From Hirsutella rhossiliensis (taxonomy: Eukaryota; Ascomycota; Sordariomycetes; Hypocreales; Ophiocordycipitaceae), in the NCBI RefSeq assembly GCF_020360975.1, contig NW_025408676.1, positions 2,046,001 through 2,110,000 on the forward strand: a stretch of DNA of 64,000 nt, in the 5' to 3' direction. Positions 38,326 through 50,379 of this stretch are shown here, one piece after another (the first letter of the stretch is position 1; every line of letters begins with the position of its first letter). The notes under the pieces are model-generated. The model saw nothing but the letters and a program-made list of their open reading frames with translations. It did not search any database and was not told the DNA's origin. Both the position numbers and the translations under genes were made by a program.

Positions 38326-41136
38326 GGGCCTAGTTAAATAACCACCTCCTCCCACTAATCTGCCACCCAAAAGTGGGTCAATGTGGCGCATCGCCGCACA
38401 CAACGTCCGGCCGGCCCCAGTGCACAAACGAGACCCAAGGCACAAGGCCCAAGGCACACAACGCAAGTGAAGCCGGCCGCGATGCACAGAACACATAGAA
38501 ATGCCACTTTTCTAGGAGTCATTAGACCCGCATCGTCAATTCAAGAGCACTATAACTACAAGGGCTATAAAGGGCATTCCTCCGCCATCTCCCTTAGCGC
38601 AAGGGCGTTAGCCTCATCAAGCCGTTCCATCGTATCAAAGTCACAGTCGCCTGCCAAAGGGTCGTCTTCATCCTCTGCTTCTTCCCCAAGTGAAGGCATC
38701 GTGACCCGCTGTGAGGTCCACTGTGAAGCCGGCTGTGTTGCCTGCGTTATACGTACGTGGATTGTGCCCTGGGTCTCGTCGGCAAGCTCATTGTCAGAGT
38801 TATTATCTTGCCAGCTTCTCGGCGCAGCTGTGCCCGGCTCGTACGAATCGCCGTGTTGACGAAGGTATTCTAAGCCGCGTGCGGTGGAGGTTGTAGCAGC
38901 AATAGCAGCAGCAGCGGCTGGCCTGCCTCTGCCTTTGCCGGCGGCCTTGCCGTCAGCCTTGCGCTTGCGAGTGGATTTCTTCGTGCCCGGCAACGCGGCC
39001 GGCGCTGTGGAAGGCGGCGATGCTTCGGCACGTTCAATAGCCTCAACGACCTCGAATTCGGAGGCATCGCGGCGGGTGGTTTTCTCGAGGTTCAATGAGC
39101 CCTTGGGCCGGCCCTTGCCACGCACAGGCAGCGGCTCTTGTGGCACATCGTCGGGCCGCTGTGGGCGCTGTCGATGCCAGAATTCGTCTACCTCGCTCAT
39201 CTCAAAGGGTATAACGCCGGCGCCGCCGCGGGCGCTGCCTTGAAGCCGGCCAAAGATATCATGACGGCACGGCAGGCCGAGTGTTGACTTGAAGGCACAG
39301 TGATGCTGACGATCACAGCGGCCAGGAGGCGGTTCCGCCTTTTCGTCGGTAGCGGCAACGTTCCTCGGCACAGCACGGCATCCAGCCCCTATCTGTAGGA
39401 CTGGCCACCTAGCCAAATTGGGCCGGATTTTCGAGAACAGTGGCTGCAGCACTGCTATTGCAACCTTGTGGCCTGTGGCCTGCTGGTGACTTGAGATTTC
39501 CTCTGCCTGATGCCTCCAGAAGGCCTGTAGGCGCTGGAAAACAGAGGTCAGGTCGCCCGTTGAGGACCAGAGGAACCTCTTCATCGTAGAGTGCATGCCT
39601 TCTATAATAGAAGTAGTCCTATGGCCAAGGTGCCTATGCCGGTCAACGAAGCACAAGACGAACTTTTCCTTCCAGGGGTCTAGCCACGTATTTATAGCGT
39701 ATGCCACAGCGGCCGGGGGGTGCCCAGCGGTCTTGAACGCCTGTAGCCGTGTGTTAAAGAGGTCATCTTCAGGGGCGTTGACGAGGCTGGCCCAGTCTTG
39801 GAGGAAGGCTGTGAATTCGGGGGCCCTGACGGTGCGGTTGCCTTCCTTCGTTGGACCAGGAAAATGGGCCTTCGTCTTCGCAAGGATATTCTTGTTGATA
39901 TGCCAGCGGCACAGTAGGTGAAGCACTGCAGCTAACTCCGGGATAGAAAGGAGGGCATTCATAAGCGCAGCTCCCGGTCCGTGACTATCACCCGCGGCAG
40001 AGGAATTCCTTCCTGTACAGCTAGCTCAACGAGGCACTGCAGGGCCCACTGGTAGTGACCCTCTGTCTCTCCTGTGAGGAACGTAGCGGCTATAGAGAAG
40101 GTCTTCCTCTCTGACGTGGAGCCACAGAAGTTGAGGACAGGCATCCTGAACCTATTGGTCTTATACGTACAGTCAAGCAGCAAGGCGTGCCAGAACTGAC
40201 GCCAAAGGTTGATGCCAGAGCGCGGGGCCACAAAGAGGGCAGTTAGCCGATTCTCCCGTCACGTGCATCGCGAAAGAAGCCGAAGGACGAGTCTTTGAGA
40301 AGGTCATAGAGGAATTGTATGGGCGTACGATTGGCAAGTTCCTCGCGCCGGTGTGCCGCGAGGGCGTTCGCGATGTGTGCCCCCTGTATGCCGCCGAGAC
40401 TAGGGTCTTCGTGGACTAGGCCACGAAGGTGTGCCGCGATGAGATATGGGCGGAGGCCGCAGTTGTATAAGTGTATTATATGCTTGCGGCGTTGGCTGAT
40501 GACTTCGGCACGGAAGCCGCTGTGTGTGATAGCTGGAGTAAAGGGATGATTGTGAGGCTCGCACTTCGCGGTAGGCTGCACAGTCCAGCCGCCTCCCGCT
40601 CCAGGCTGCTTCTTAAGCCCAAGGGCGAACTTGCAGTCGGTGCATTGTGACGATGTGTTCGGCCGGCTCTTCGACTCGTGTACGCCTGGGTCGTGGTTAT
40701 CAACGTACGGGCCGTACTTCGTGCAGACGAGCAACACATAGGTCGGCGCACGAGCCGAAGGCTTCGCATTCCGGCGCCTAAGGCCAAAGCCTATCTCCCA
40801 GCCTACGGTCTTGCAGGCACGAGTAGCCTCGGCCTCGGACTCGTAGGTGGTAGAGAACACAGTGCTCATGGACTCCATAGCGGCGAGTGGTACGGTGACG
40901 TGGGTGGCACGGTCGTGACGTGGCGGCGCGGCGGTGATAACGGCGTTGCAACCGATTAAGGCGTTGTTAAGATATCGCGAAAAGCTTCACTTACGGTTGA
41001 CTGTGTGATGTTGCGCGGCGTGCCTTGTGTGCCAGGGAGGTTTTTGCGTTACGCCACCTTTACCTTAAAGGTGCGCCACATTGACCCACTTTTGGGTGGC
41101 AGATTAGTGGGAGGAGGTGGTTATTTAACTAGGCCC
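38326..41136 (-). mobile_element. Full-length Mutator-like element copy D (different family)
   Basis: Inverted ends GGGCCTAGTTAAATAACC and complement, with extended TIR identity of about 65 bases (through TGCCACCCAAAAGTGGG). 2811 bp with a minus-strand transposase. No direct target duplication is seen (CATGATAAA left, TTGGGCATT right). Its ends recur in two deletion derivatives at 48585-49092. Confidence 0.85.
38565..40878 (-). pseudogene. MULE transposase, copy D, two frameshifts
   Basis: The start MESMSTVFSTTYESEAEATR leads into a FAR1-like zinc region (CTDCKFALG, CEPHNHPF). After a 1-nt shift at about 40250 comes the core start LLLDCTYKTNRFRMP with the first Asp and VIVTDREL with the second. 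A further 1-nt shift at about 39965 leads into NALLSIPELAAVLHLLCRWHINKNIL, the Glu in TTSIIEGMHSTMKRFLW and a C-terminal zinc-like LGLPCRHDIF. The tail is Lys/Ala-rich and acidic. Apart from the two single-base shifts it is complete. Confidence 0.8.
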
Positions 41137-41553
41137 TTGGGCATTATAGCCTTTTCCTCCCCTGCATGCCCCCTTGGCTGGCAGCTGCGAAGCGGGGTGA
41201 TCCTTTTTTTTCACCGTATATTTCGACCATATCGCCATTCATTCAAGATTTTGATGAATGAATTGAATAAAGACTCCTGATTTTCGATTCGTCGAATTTG
41301 AAGACCTTACCCGATTCCGCTTCATTCAATTCAAGGGTCCCGAGGCCGATTCGACTTCAAAATCTTCAAATATCAGCCCTAGTTGCCAAGTGGAGCGGCG
41401 AGGGCCTCAACCAATCGCTTTTGAGCCGGTCGCTGAGGACAAATGGGAGTGTTCACAGTCGCTTGTTTGGCAAACCCAATACCTTGCAATTCTCTTCCTT
41501 TCTTTCTCTCCAGCTTTAGGATATTTAGGATACTCGTTGCAGCCGCTCAGCTA
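41137..41553. other. Interval without recognised genes
   Basis: AT-rich DNA with ATTCAA/GAATTC-type words. Nothing coding or transposon-like was identified. Confidence 0.5.
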
Positions 41554-43736
41554 CCATGCCCCACCCCCCTTTCGGTAACACCCACCTTTCGGTAGCGCAT
41601 TAGAAAATATCCCCACCAAAAACCATCAATTTCACTTACACCGATTCCAGCCAGCTTTGAAGATATTCACAAGCCGTCACTTGGAGTAGATAGAGGATTG
41701 ATTGAATTCTACTTTTCGATGGTTGAATGTTTGTACAGGGTCTGTGGCCTGTGCGTACCTTGCACGCGAAATTACCATCCAACCCCCTAATCTCCTTCCG
41801 CCTCCTGACGATGATTCTTCTCGTTATTCCTCCACCACAAGACCAAAATGACCTTAAAGCGGCCTCGGAGTATTTATACGAAGGATATTATGGCTAATGC
41901 GATAATTGATGTCACAAAAAACGGCTTGTCGCAGTACCGCGCCGCCCAAAAGTATGACATACCTCAGCAGTCTATTTCCGACAGACTCAAAGGCCAGGTA
42001 GCCCTGGCTGATCAGATCCAGCCTCGTCAACTCTTGAGTAAGTCTCAGGAAGCTCGCTTGGTTTCTTGGATCCTCCGCCAAGAGTCTCTCGGCTATGCTC
42101 CCTCCCACAGTCAGATCCGCGCATGTGTGGAGGCTCTTATGAAGCAACTGAACAACGAGCGGACAGTGGGGTGCAACTGGGTCTCTAAATTCATCAATCG
42201 CCATCCGGACATCAAGAACAAGCGTGGAGACGTCAGGAAGCTAACCGATTTAATGCTTTTACGCCTCGGGCGGTTCACTGGTTCTTCGATATCAGGAAAA
42301 GGAGTATGGATGGATTAAACCAGAAAATACCGTGAATGTTGACGAAGGCGGTATTATGTCTGGCTTTGGTGAGTATTTGGCTTGTCTTTCATTACTTTTA
42401 CTAACCAGACTCTTTTTGCCAGGTTTGGATAGTCTTGTGGTTGGGAGTGCAGACCCAAAACGGAAGGCTCTTCTGAAAGGGCCACAGTCCCGCAACTGGA
42501 CCTCATTTATTGAAGCTATCACCGCGGACGGCCGTGTCCTTACCCCTGGCATTATCTTTAAGGGCAAAGAACTTCAGAAACAGTGGTTCTTGACGGAATT
42601 CGGCAAAATAGCCAACTGGCATTACATAACGTCGCCCAACGGATGGACGGACAACCATATCGCTATTGAGTGGCTTGAGAGGGTCTATTTGCCCCAGACG
42701 CGACCAGCCGATGGCTCAGATGCTAGATTGATCATATTAGATGGACATGGAAGTCATGCAACGGTGCGTTTCTTTATCCACCTCTGTAGGAATTACTGTT
42801 AACCGGGACCAGGATGCATGGATGGCCACATGCTTTTTGAACAACGTTTATTGCTGTTACCTTCCTGCCCACTGCTCTCATGGCCTCCAGCCGTTAGATA
42901 ACGGGGTATTCAATGCCTCCAAGGCAGCTTACCGGAAAGAACTTCAGAAATTGACCTGTTTGACCGATTCTGCGCCTGTTCATAAGGTCAATTTTATACG
43001 GGCATATGCTAAAGCGCGCGAGGTTGGAATGACGGCAAAGAATATATTGTCCGGCTGGAGGTCACTGGAATTGGCCGATCTCACGATCCAAGGCATTGCG
43101 GCATCCAGAAATTCACGCGGACATTGTAGAGACGTCTCCAAAGTCCGCGCCATTTTGGGTTCTGATGATACGCCAAGAAACAGCCGCCAGATTCGCGATT
43201 TCGGAAAGAACAAGACTCCTGGCACCCGGAGACGATACGCCGTGATAGCTAGAGGCTTTGAAGCCCAAGAACAGACGCTTGCCGAGCACAGCAACAGAAT
43301 CGCGAAGCTAGAGGAAGAAGTGGCCCGGCTGCAGAGAGGCAAGAAGAGGAGAGCAATTCCGAACCCGAACAGACGGTTCATGACTCTCAGTGAAGCTTTG
43401 GTGGCTGAGGCCATTCCCAAATTAAAAGCCAAGAGATAGCCGTTGTGCTGAATTCTGACACAGAGGAGGAGGCGGTCTCAGAGGTGGAGACAGCTTCAGT
43501 GATCGAAGTCAAGGTGGCACCCGAAGCCCTTCCAGTCACCACCAGATCCGGGCGAATGGTAAAAAAGCGCCGGTACATATAAGAGCGTCCATTTCTCTAC
43601 GGAATGATATTTTTTTGTGTTTATAATGTTAAGTTCTGATCATATTTCATGTAGTTCAAATGGTAGACTTTTGGTGGAGAATTTTTCAATTGCGCTACCG
43701 AAAGGTGGGTGTTACCGAAAAGGGGGTGGGGCATGG
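41554..43736 (+). mobile_element. Fot/pogo-type (Tc1-mariner superfamily) element with TA target site
   Basis: Inverted ends CCATGCCCCACCCCC and complement, each followed inward by a second motif (ACCCACCTTTCGGTAGCGC). The element is flanked by the TA dinucleotide on both sides (41552-41553 and 43737-43738), as for Tc1-mariner elements. 2183 bp, one transposase gene. Confidence 0.9.
41848..43582 (+). pseudogene. Fot/pogo transposase with two introns
   Basis: The start MTLKRPRSIYTKDIMANAI leads into a Psq-type helix-turn-helix (GLSQYRAAQKYDIPQQSISDRLKG) and a CENP-B-type DNA-binding region (LVSWILRQESLGYAPSHSQI, WVSKFINRHPDIKNKRG). The DDD catalytic domain has Asp in VNVDEGGIM, in LIILDGHGSH and in HGLQPLDNGVF. 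Introns with GT, CTAAC/TTAAC branch and AG signals lie at 42369-42422 and 42764-42812; both join conserved text (MSGFG|LDSLVVG; GSHAT|DAWMATC). The frame is lost near 42225, giving text such as HWFFDI out of frame, and regained near 42295. Another shift near 43430 puts the true C-terminus (TRSGRMVKKRRYI, to 43582) out of frame. So nearly intact, but probably inactive. Confidence 0.85.
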
Positions 43737-43739
43737 TAG

Positions 43740-44200
43740 TTGTCAACATACTTAGTGGAGACCGTTACATGGAACGACCAGAATGGATCTATATTGCATC
43801 ACTCCGTATACGACAAAGAAGGTCGCGCGTCACATGAGATCACATGGGAGAAAGACAATTTCAAGTGCGAGAAACGCGAATTGTTAATAGAGAGCAGTCG
43901 TAAACGCTCCTACTGCGGCAGGCAAGCGGCAGGCCGGCCCCGGCTCGCTCGGATTCCGGAGCCAGTTGAGAGACGGAGGAAGGGCCGAAAGGGAAAGATT
44001 TCGACGTCTGTTCGGCTCCGACCTAGCCAGGTTGAAAGCCACTCCCCTCAATCCACTACCCGTGCCACCCATGGAATGCATCGACTGCCAAATTGGAAAC
44101 ACCAGTCACACGGCCTCCGTAAGACGGCCCCCGTAGCAAATTGGTTCCGCCCGCATAGCAACTGCCAAAAAGAATGGCCGAGTTGTGCGTTGCTCCAGGC
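43740..44200. other. Interval without recognised genes
   Basis: Short open frames only, with no domain or homology signal. The downstream end of P450 A lies just beyond. Confidence 0.45.
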
Positions 44201-44206
44201 TCAGCT

Positions 44207-46101
44207 TCATCCTGTAAGTTTCCATAGGAAGGGATCCAGAGACTTCCGCTCCCTAATCAAGAGACGAGCTGCAGGATCGGGAAACATATCGCTGTCAATC
44301 GTAAAATTGGCGGGCCTCTTTGCACCAGCGGGAAAATTAAATTCGTACCGTAGAAGCAGGTGAGATAGAATCAACTTCATTTCGTTGGCAGCATAGAACC
44401 GGCCGGGACACGCGTATCTCCCGTATCCGAAGGCCATGTTGCTAGAGTTGGTCATGGTGAACATGAATCGATGTGCTTTCTCGGCTTGAGCCGGATCCTC
44501 GCGCAGTTTAGAGTATCTGAAAGGGTCAAATTTGGAGGGCGCGGCGGGCCCGGGGACGAGACCAGGATCCTGCAGAATGGCATTCGAAGGCACTGCGACG
44601 CGAGTCCCAGGCGGAAGAAAGGTGCCGTCAGAGAGTGTCATTGGATTATGAAAGATGCGGTTAAAAGTCACTGTGAACATGTCAGCTATCTCTTGGCCGT
44701 ATTCTTTATGCAAACACCTTACTTACAGAGAAACACGGGACTGAATCGCTGTGACTCCTTTAAAAGGCTGTCCAACTTATAGAGTCGACTGAGGAGAGTT
44801 TTGTCCCATCGGCCGACGTCGAACAATGCGTTGGCGGCTTCTGTTCTAAGCGGCTCGAAATATTCTGGGTGTGCACATAGATCATACAGCGCCTGCGTCA
44901 TCGTCAAGGCCGTTGTATGTATTGAAGTCAAACTCAGGATGAGCATCCGCTGGGCCAAGTTGTCGAGAGATCGCTCTCGGCCAGTCGCTTCGTCCATCAT
45001 CCACTGCAAGATATCCGTAGGCTTCGCATAGTTCGGCCCCAGCTCCTTCTTAGAAGCCTGACGTGAATTCAAAATGCCGCCGATGATTTTTCGAGAAGTT
45101 GCAACGTTTGTGAGCAGCGCCCTGTAGGAAGGCATTAGGGGGGCGACAACTGGTCGGAGCCAGCGCGGGAGCATCCGTAGAGCCATGCCAGTGATGAAAA
45201 GATTCTTGCTGTACTCAGCCGTTGCTGTGTGCCATTCTTCGTTCCGACACTCTTCCGGGCCAAGAAACACCCTGGAAGAAATGTGGGCAACAGTCCGCGC
45301 CAGGAGGTGGTTTATATCAACCTGAAACCATTGGTCTGTGGGAATACAACCTAAGACAATGACCCTAAAGAGTTATGGCCGATGGGTCTTACCTTTACAT
45401 TCGGGAATTTCTTTCTTCAGAGCAAGGTCTAGTTCAGTCTTCATGATGGAAGTGAGAAGGCCCAGGTTTGGGGTCAGTCTTTGCTGGATCACTCTGTTTT
45501 GTAGATCGCTCTCCAGAAAAACCGTGCCGCGAGTATAGTCACCGATAAAGTCATGGATGAAAGGCTCAACAGAGCGTACTTTATCCTGTGAAAGGGCACG
45601 AATCTCATCAACATATTTGGGTGTGAGGATGACGATGTCAGCCCCAATGCGCCGAACTTGAAACAGGGAATCCTTGAACTTGATTGAAGCATAAACGTTA
45701 GACCATCAGCACTTAAGCTTCCCACGCAATTGGTTATTCTGTCACCTCCCTCACGAATCACTGACCTGATGATAACCCTGACGAATAATGGAAGGCCCGT
45801 CTCGCACAAATCGGAGACGGACCAGCCAAGTAGGCTCCCAATAGCTTCGATATCCGGCGAACGGAACTTTGACTTCAGCTTTAAGCAGTGTCAAAGACAT
45901 GGACGCCAAGAACAATGACACCACTCCCAAAGCAATAGCAGTCTGCACATTAATTCCGTTTTGTTGGATGTGATCCAACTCAAAAGTGAATAATAAAGGC
46001 CAAGTCATGGTTGTAGTATTATTGTTCATGTTGGTCATTCGAACATTTGAATGGAGTGTTGACAAGCGTAACAAAAGCAGAGTATAGTTCGACAGCCTCA
46101 A
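44207..46101 (-). CDS. Cytochrome P450 A (CYP68-like monooxygenase)
   Basis: Four exons on the minus strand: 46101-45766, 45678-45393, 45335-44727 and 44670-44207. The introns have GT-AG ends; the first acceptor (AAG) is weak. The summed coding length is 1695 nt (564 aa), an exact multiple of three. Met at about 46038 or 46008 may be the real start and gives the more usual length. A membrane anchor (IALGVVSLFLASMSLTLL) follows a short N-terminus. The K helix is in LKESQRFSP (Glu-x-x-Arg). The haem-binding loop is FGYGRYACPGRFYA, with its cysteine ligand. LSDGTFLPPGTRVAVP and the I-helix region (ILSLTSIHTTALTMTQ) resemble CYP68-like enzymes such as ent-kaurene oxidases and polyketide or diterpene hydroxylases. 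Expected in the ER membrane with a P450 reductase. Substrate unknown. Confidence 0.85.
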
Positions 46102-46626
46102 TGAAGCATGATCAGTCCCTGACCATGTCTCTGCCGACGGACGCTCGGCTCCGGCACATCACTGGACACTCTTGGATCAGGATATGCCGTCATTGAGCGA
46201 CTTGCTCCGACCGTTGAGGAATGGAGCTGTTGACTAGGTGCTCCCTGTCGGTGGCGCTATATCGGCTTTCGGCTTACGACAGCTACCATTCGTCCACGTT
46301 GTATTATTAGCGCCCCCGCAGCGTGTACAGGTCAGCTTCCTCCCTCTCCCTCTTTGCCTGAGGGTTCGAGCGGCTGAGACAATGTGGGCGTTTCAATGAA
46401 ACGAATTCCTGATTGGGGTAGAGCATCGCAAGTGTGTGCTGCTTAGGGGATGTAATTGCGCAACGAGCCTGCACACAGAATATGTCCGCAATGAGCAGAA
46501 AAAGTTCTCATCCGGTCAAAGATATCGCGTATTGAAAATGATGACGATTTGCTCCATGAATCTGAAATGTTTGTACCGAAGAAATAGCTTCCAGTGTTTA
46601 GATAAAAGGAGGTAGGCTTGCCCTTG
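46102..46626. other. 5' flank of P450 A
   Basis: No coding signal. It presumably holds the promoter of the minus-strand P450 A gene, but no clear TATA box was identified. Confidence 0.4.
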
Positions 46627-46634
46627 AAGATTAA

Positions 46635-46721
46635 GGGCTTGTCTAACCGGCAGACCAAAAGTGGAGAAAGTGTGGCTGGTCAAGGCACAGCGCCAGAGTG
46701 GTCTGCCGGTTAGTCAAGCCC
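46635..46721. mobile_element. 87-bp MITE, nearly all inverted repeat, with 8-bp target duplication
   Basis: GGGCTTGTCTAACCGGCAGA at the left is matched by its complement at the right with one mismatch over 23 bases. Direct octamers AAGATTAA flank it (46627-46634 and 46722-46729). The size of the duplication fits hAT-type mobilisation. Too short to code. Confidence 0.85.
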
Positions 46722-46740
46722 AAGATTAAAGGAACAGGGC

Positions 46741-46930
46741 TTGGTATCGGCCATGGCTATGGCTCCTACCCCACATGTTGAGGACTAGGGGTGCCCAATT
46801 AAATCGGATGTTTCCTCACCGCTTGCCCTATCGCGGCGTTATTGGGGCCGCACAACCGCGGTGTGGGTATCCACTGGCCAATGATGGTTTGCCATCTGGT
46901 TTGTCTCGGAGGCTATAGAGACATTATCTC
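46741..46930. repeat. Inverted duplication, left arm flank
   Basis: GGTATCGGCCATGGCTATGG, ATTAAATCGGATGTT, CCTCACCGCTTGCCCTATCG and the stretch through GTGGGTATCCACTGGCCAATG match, in reverse complement, 52985-53245. This arm has a deletion of about 75 bases relative to the other. Confidence 0.75.
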
Positions 46931-46966
46931 TTCACCGCCATTTTCCCCTGAAACATGCTTTTTATC

Positions 46967-48511
46967 GGGGGTGGTTATCCGTACAACACATTTTGGTAAA
47001 TGTACAACAAAAGGCGGGGCAGACGTGGCGCCATCTTTTTCTATTGGCCGGTTCTCTACGCCACAGTACGCCACAGTCAATTGTATAGAAGGTACTTAGT
47101 ACGTACGCGCGCATCGCCCGCCTACTGTGCAGGGCCAGTTCACTGCACAAACGCTGGGTGCAGCCCTAGCCCTTATTTGCAGGGATTGCAGCCTCGCACA
47201 GGTCTATAGTCTGCGCGCCCCTCCACTAGGGATGGGGCCAGTAGCTAGCATCCGCATCATCAGAGCTTTTCCACGAGTAATCAAACATGCACTCCTGATT
47301 TTCAAACATGCACTCCGACTTAAACCCCATTTGGAAGAGAGCCCCACCAAAATTTGGCGCGGCGCGTTCCCAACGCCGTGGCCGCCGCGGCTGCCGCCCG
47401 GTCGCATTCAATCAGCATTTAATTATCACCAACGCTGGAAGCTGCGTTCCTTGAGTCGTTCAAATATATCAATACGCCCGGCCCGACCTATTTTCCGATA
47501 TATATACAATGTGCACACTTTGACTACCGCCCGTGAGATCAATCAACGCCGTGACTATGACTGTGACGGTGCCGGAGGATCCGTCCGACGCGGCGGAGGG
47601 CGAGGCACGTAAGGACGAACGTATGCCCGGCCTGCCTACCAAAATTGTATGGCGCCGTGTCCTCTGATCCCCTGGCTGTCGGGCAGGCTCCCTGCCGTCC
47701 CTTGCGACTGTACCGGCGGCTGTGCCCACAGGCAGCTATCGTGATGTCCCTGTGCCGAGGGGGCGGCCCCTGCCACTGTGAGGGCGTAGGTGGCATCGGG
47801 TAGACGTACGATGCCGCCGGCGGCGCCTGTGTGTATACAGGCACATGTGTTGTAGGCGGTGGCATTACGTAGTACCCCTGTGAGCCCGGCGGCGCCTGTG
47901 GAAGTGAGGGCATCGTCTGTTTGTATTCATGTTGCGATCGGTCGAATTCATCGTGACGGTTGTGCGGTAGGCGGCGGCGGCGGTGGCGGCGTTGGTGTGG
48001 TGTGCTGAATAGTTGGTGATAGCTTCAAAACGATGGCTTCAAAACGAACGAACGTGTGCAGAGGTGGCCTCGGGCGCCGGCGGCAAGCCGCGGCGGCCAC
48101 GGCGTTGGGAACGCGCCGCGCCAAATTTTGGTGGGGCTCTCTTCCAAATGGGGTTTAAGTCGGAGTGCATGTTTGAAAATCAGGAGTGCATGTTTGATTA
48201 CTCCTTTTCCACAGCCCGCCTCTCGCGCAATAAGACATGGCAGCAGGCAGGCTGTAGCCTTGTGAGGCTGCAAGCCGCCTGCTTTGTATGGCCTCTGCTT
48301 GCGTGCCCTCTTCTTTTATAGCCTTGCAACACTCTGCAGGCTTCACAACGTCTACCTGTTATGGCCTTGCAACCTCTGCCTGTGTGGCCTTGTGCAAGTG
48401 CTATGCCTGCGTGCCTACGACCTTTGGCCATGTATTGGGTACACGCAAGCCACGTTTACTCCACTTTTTGTTGTACATTTACCAAAATGTGTTGTACGGA
48501 TAACCACCCCC
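46967..48511. mobile_element. TIR element containing a nested MULE-type element
   Basis: The left end GGGGGTGGTTATCCGTACAA and the right end complement (TTGTACGGATAACCACCCCC) match over about 45 bases. The first 14 bases resemble the TIR of the MITE at 60470-60819 (GGGGGCAGTTATCC). No clear target duplication was found. The interior (outside 47275-48203) has no recognisable transposase. Confidence 0.65.
47275..48203. mobile_element. Non-autonomous MULE-type element with 9-bp target duplication
   Basis: The left end GAGTAATCAAACATGCACTC and the right end complement (GAGTGCATGTTTGATTACTC) are part of TIRs of about 125 bases. The direct nonamer CTTTTCCAC is on both sides (47266-47274 and 48204-48212). 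929 bp. The same family occurs at 52479-52850. The interior holds a proline-rich minus-strand frame (47539-47913; e.g. MPSLPQAPPGSQGYYVMPPP) that may be a captured or decayed coding piece; I do not call it a gene. Confidence 0.85.
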
Positions 48512-48584
48512 TTTAGGCCCCCCTAGTAGTAGTTGGGCCGGATGGTCGACCAGTCATCAACGTCCTCGTGTCCAAACTATAAAA

Positions 48585-48721
48585 GGGCCTAGTTAAATAA
48601 CCACCTCCTCCCACTAATCTGCCACCCAGAAGTGGGTCAATGTGGCGCACCTTTAAGGTAAAGGTGGCGTAACGCAAAAACCTCCCTGGCACACAAGGCA
48701 CGCCGCGCAACATCTAGGCCC
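48585..48721. mobile_element. MULE D deletion derivative 1
   Basis: Starts GGGCCTAGTTAAATAACC, follows the right end of MULE D (41005-41136, inverted) for about 128 bases, and ends with only the last 8 bases of an opposite end (CTAGGCCC). 137 bp. Confidence 0.75.
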
Positions 48722-48729
48722 TTGGCAAT

Positions 48730-49092
48730 GGGCCTAGTTAAATAACCACCTCCTCCCACTAATCTGCCACCCAAAAGTGGGTCAATGTGGCGCATCGCCG
48801 CACACAACGTCCGGCCGGCCCCAGTGCACAAACGAGACCCAAGGCACAAGGCCCAAGGCACACAACGCAAGTGAAGCCGGCCGCGATGCACAGAACACAT
48901 AGAAATGCCACTTTTCTAGGAGTCATTAGACCCGCATCGTCAATTCAAGAGCACTATAACTACAAGGGCTATAAAGGGCATTCCTCCGCCATCTCCCTTA
49001 GCGCAAGGGCGTTAGCCTCATCAAGCCGTTCCATCGTATCAAAGTCACAGTCGCCTGCCAAAGGGTCGTCTTCATCCTATTTAACTAGGCCC
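48730..49092. mobile_element. MULE D deletion derivative 2
   Basis: Copies 38326-38675 (left end and transposase tail of MULE D), then jumps straight to the last 15 bases of the right end (TATTTAACTAGGCCC). It separates from derivative 1 by TTGGCAAT and adjoins P450 B at ATTGCCAAC. Confidence 0.8.
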
Positions 49093-49735
49093 ATTGCCAA
49101 CCATCCCGAGCTTATAGAGCCTCTACGCGCAGAACTTGTCTCGGTGCTAGGCCAGAGTGGTTGGTCAAAGCATTCTCTACATAAGCTGAAGATCATGGAC
49201 AGCGTGCTTAAAGAAAGTCAGCGCATGAAGCCCACCTCAGTGGGTATGTCAATCACATATTTCTACGAGACTATATTTCTGAACATAGCTAACGAGACAT
49301 CTTCCATCATTAGCAAGTATGCGGCGCATGGCAACTGCCGATGTGAAGTTGTCGGATGGGACGGTACTGCCTAAGAACAAGTTGACGCTTGTATCTCTTC
49401 AAAAACACTGGGACCCTGAGTCGTATGAGAATCCGGATGTTTTCGATGGGTACCGCTTTTATAACATGCGTCAGCAATCAGGGAAGGAGAACAAGGCCCA
49501 GCTTGTCAGCACCAGTCCTGATCATATGGGCTTCGGATTCGGGCTCCATGCCTGTCCTGGACGATTCTTCGCCTCTGAAGAGACGAAAATTGTTTTGTGT
49601 CACATCCTTTTGAAGTACGACTTCAAGCCGGTCCTAGGGTCGAATATCGAACCACGGAAGTTCGGACTAAGTATGAATGCAAACCCGACTGCGAAGCTGG
49701 CGGTACGAAGAAGGCAGGAGGATATTTCTATTTGA
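49093..49735 (+). pseudogene. Cytochrome P450 B, 5' truncated paralogue of P450 C
   Basis: Only the 3' third is left. Exon 49093-49243 reads IANHPELIEPLRAELVSVLG and MDSVLKESQRMKPTSV (K-helix Glu-x-x-Arg). An intron of 70 nt (49244-49313; GTATGT, GCTAAC, TTAG) follows. Exon 49314-49735 reads SMRRMATADVKLSDGTVLP, the haem loop FGFGLHACPGRFFASEE, and ends in RRRQEDISI. The remaining frame is clean. The 5' two thirds are gone; in their place is MULE D derivative 2. Very similar to the matching part of P450 C, which lies in opposite orientation. Confidence 0.9.
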
Positions 49736-50340
49736 CATCCTCTTTCTAGAAAGGCAAAGGCTGCTGCTGTGCTTCGTCAAGGATCATGAATTTGTACCAT
49801 GCTTACCCCCGTTTTGTTCACCCCCTTATGTCAGACAGCTGCGGCCACATGTGGTATTCGCACGGTATGGAACTGGGCTACAGCTATAAGCTGGACAAGG
49901 CATGAAACGAGCCGGCAAAGGCGTCTTGGTTGAATTGAGTGAAAAGTATCTAAGGAGCAAGAACTGAATGAGCGGATGCACAGAATCTTGCTGTACTTTA
50001 TACACAAATGAAAGGTTGTTGCCTGTTTAGGCAGTAATTGCTGCCTGCCAGGCAGCAGTTGCGGATTGCGATAGCGTGCGGCTGAACTCGCCACCCACCT
50101 TGATAGCTGACACCTTATGCTCAGCAAAAATGTCGCCGCTCCATACAAATTGGACCAACTTCACTTGCACAGAATCTACTCAATTTTAAAGCTTTTCACA
50201 AGCAGTCACCTGTAGCATGTAGCCAAATGACTGAATTTACATTTTCCGGTGTCATTTCATGGTCCTATGTGTCGTGGTCTGTGACACCTTGGCATCGCAA
50301 AATGGCAATGCAACATGCCCCAATAGTCCTTTGTATCGGA
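49736..50340. other. Spacer between the P450 B and C 3' ends
   Basis: No coding signal. The two P450 genes converge on it. It does not show the inverted match seen in the genes themselves. Confidence 0.5.
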
Positions 50341-50379
50341 CCAATGGCGGCACTGAAACAGCCCCACTTAGGCCAACCC

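Noticed and set aside
38383..38859. 158-codon plus-strand frame, with a related one at 48787-49374
   Set aside because: Lies in MULE D terminal repeat and antisense transposase DNA; the second copy is the deletion derivative.
47539..47913. Proline-rich frame as a host gene
   Set aside because: Wholly inside a non-autonomous element, without a domain; kept only as a possible captured piece.
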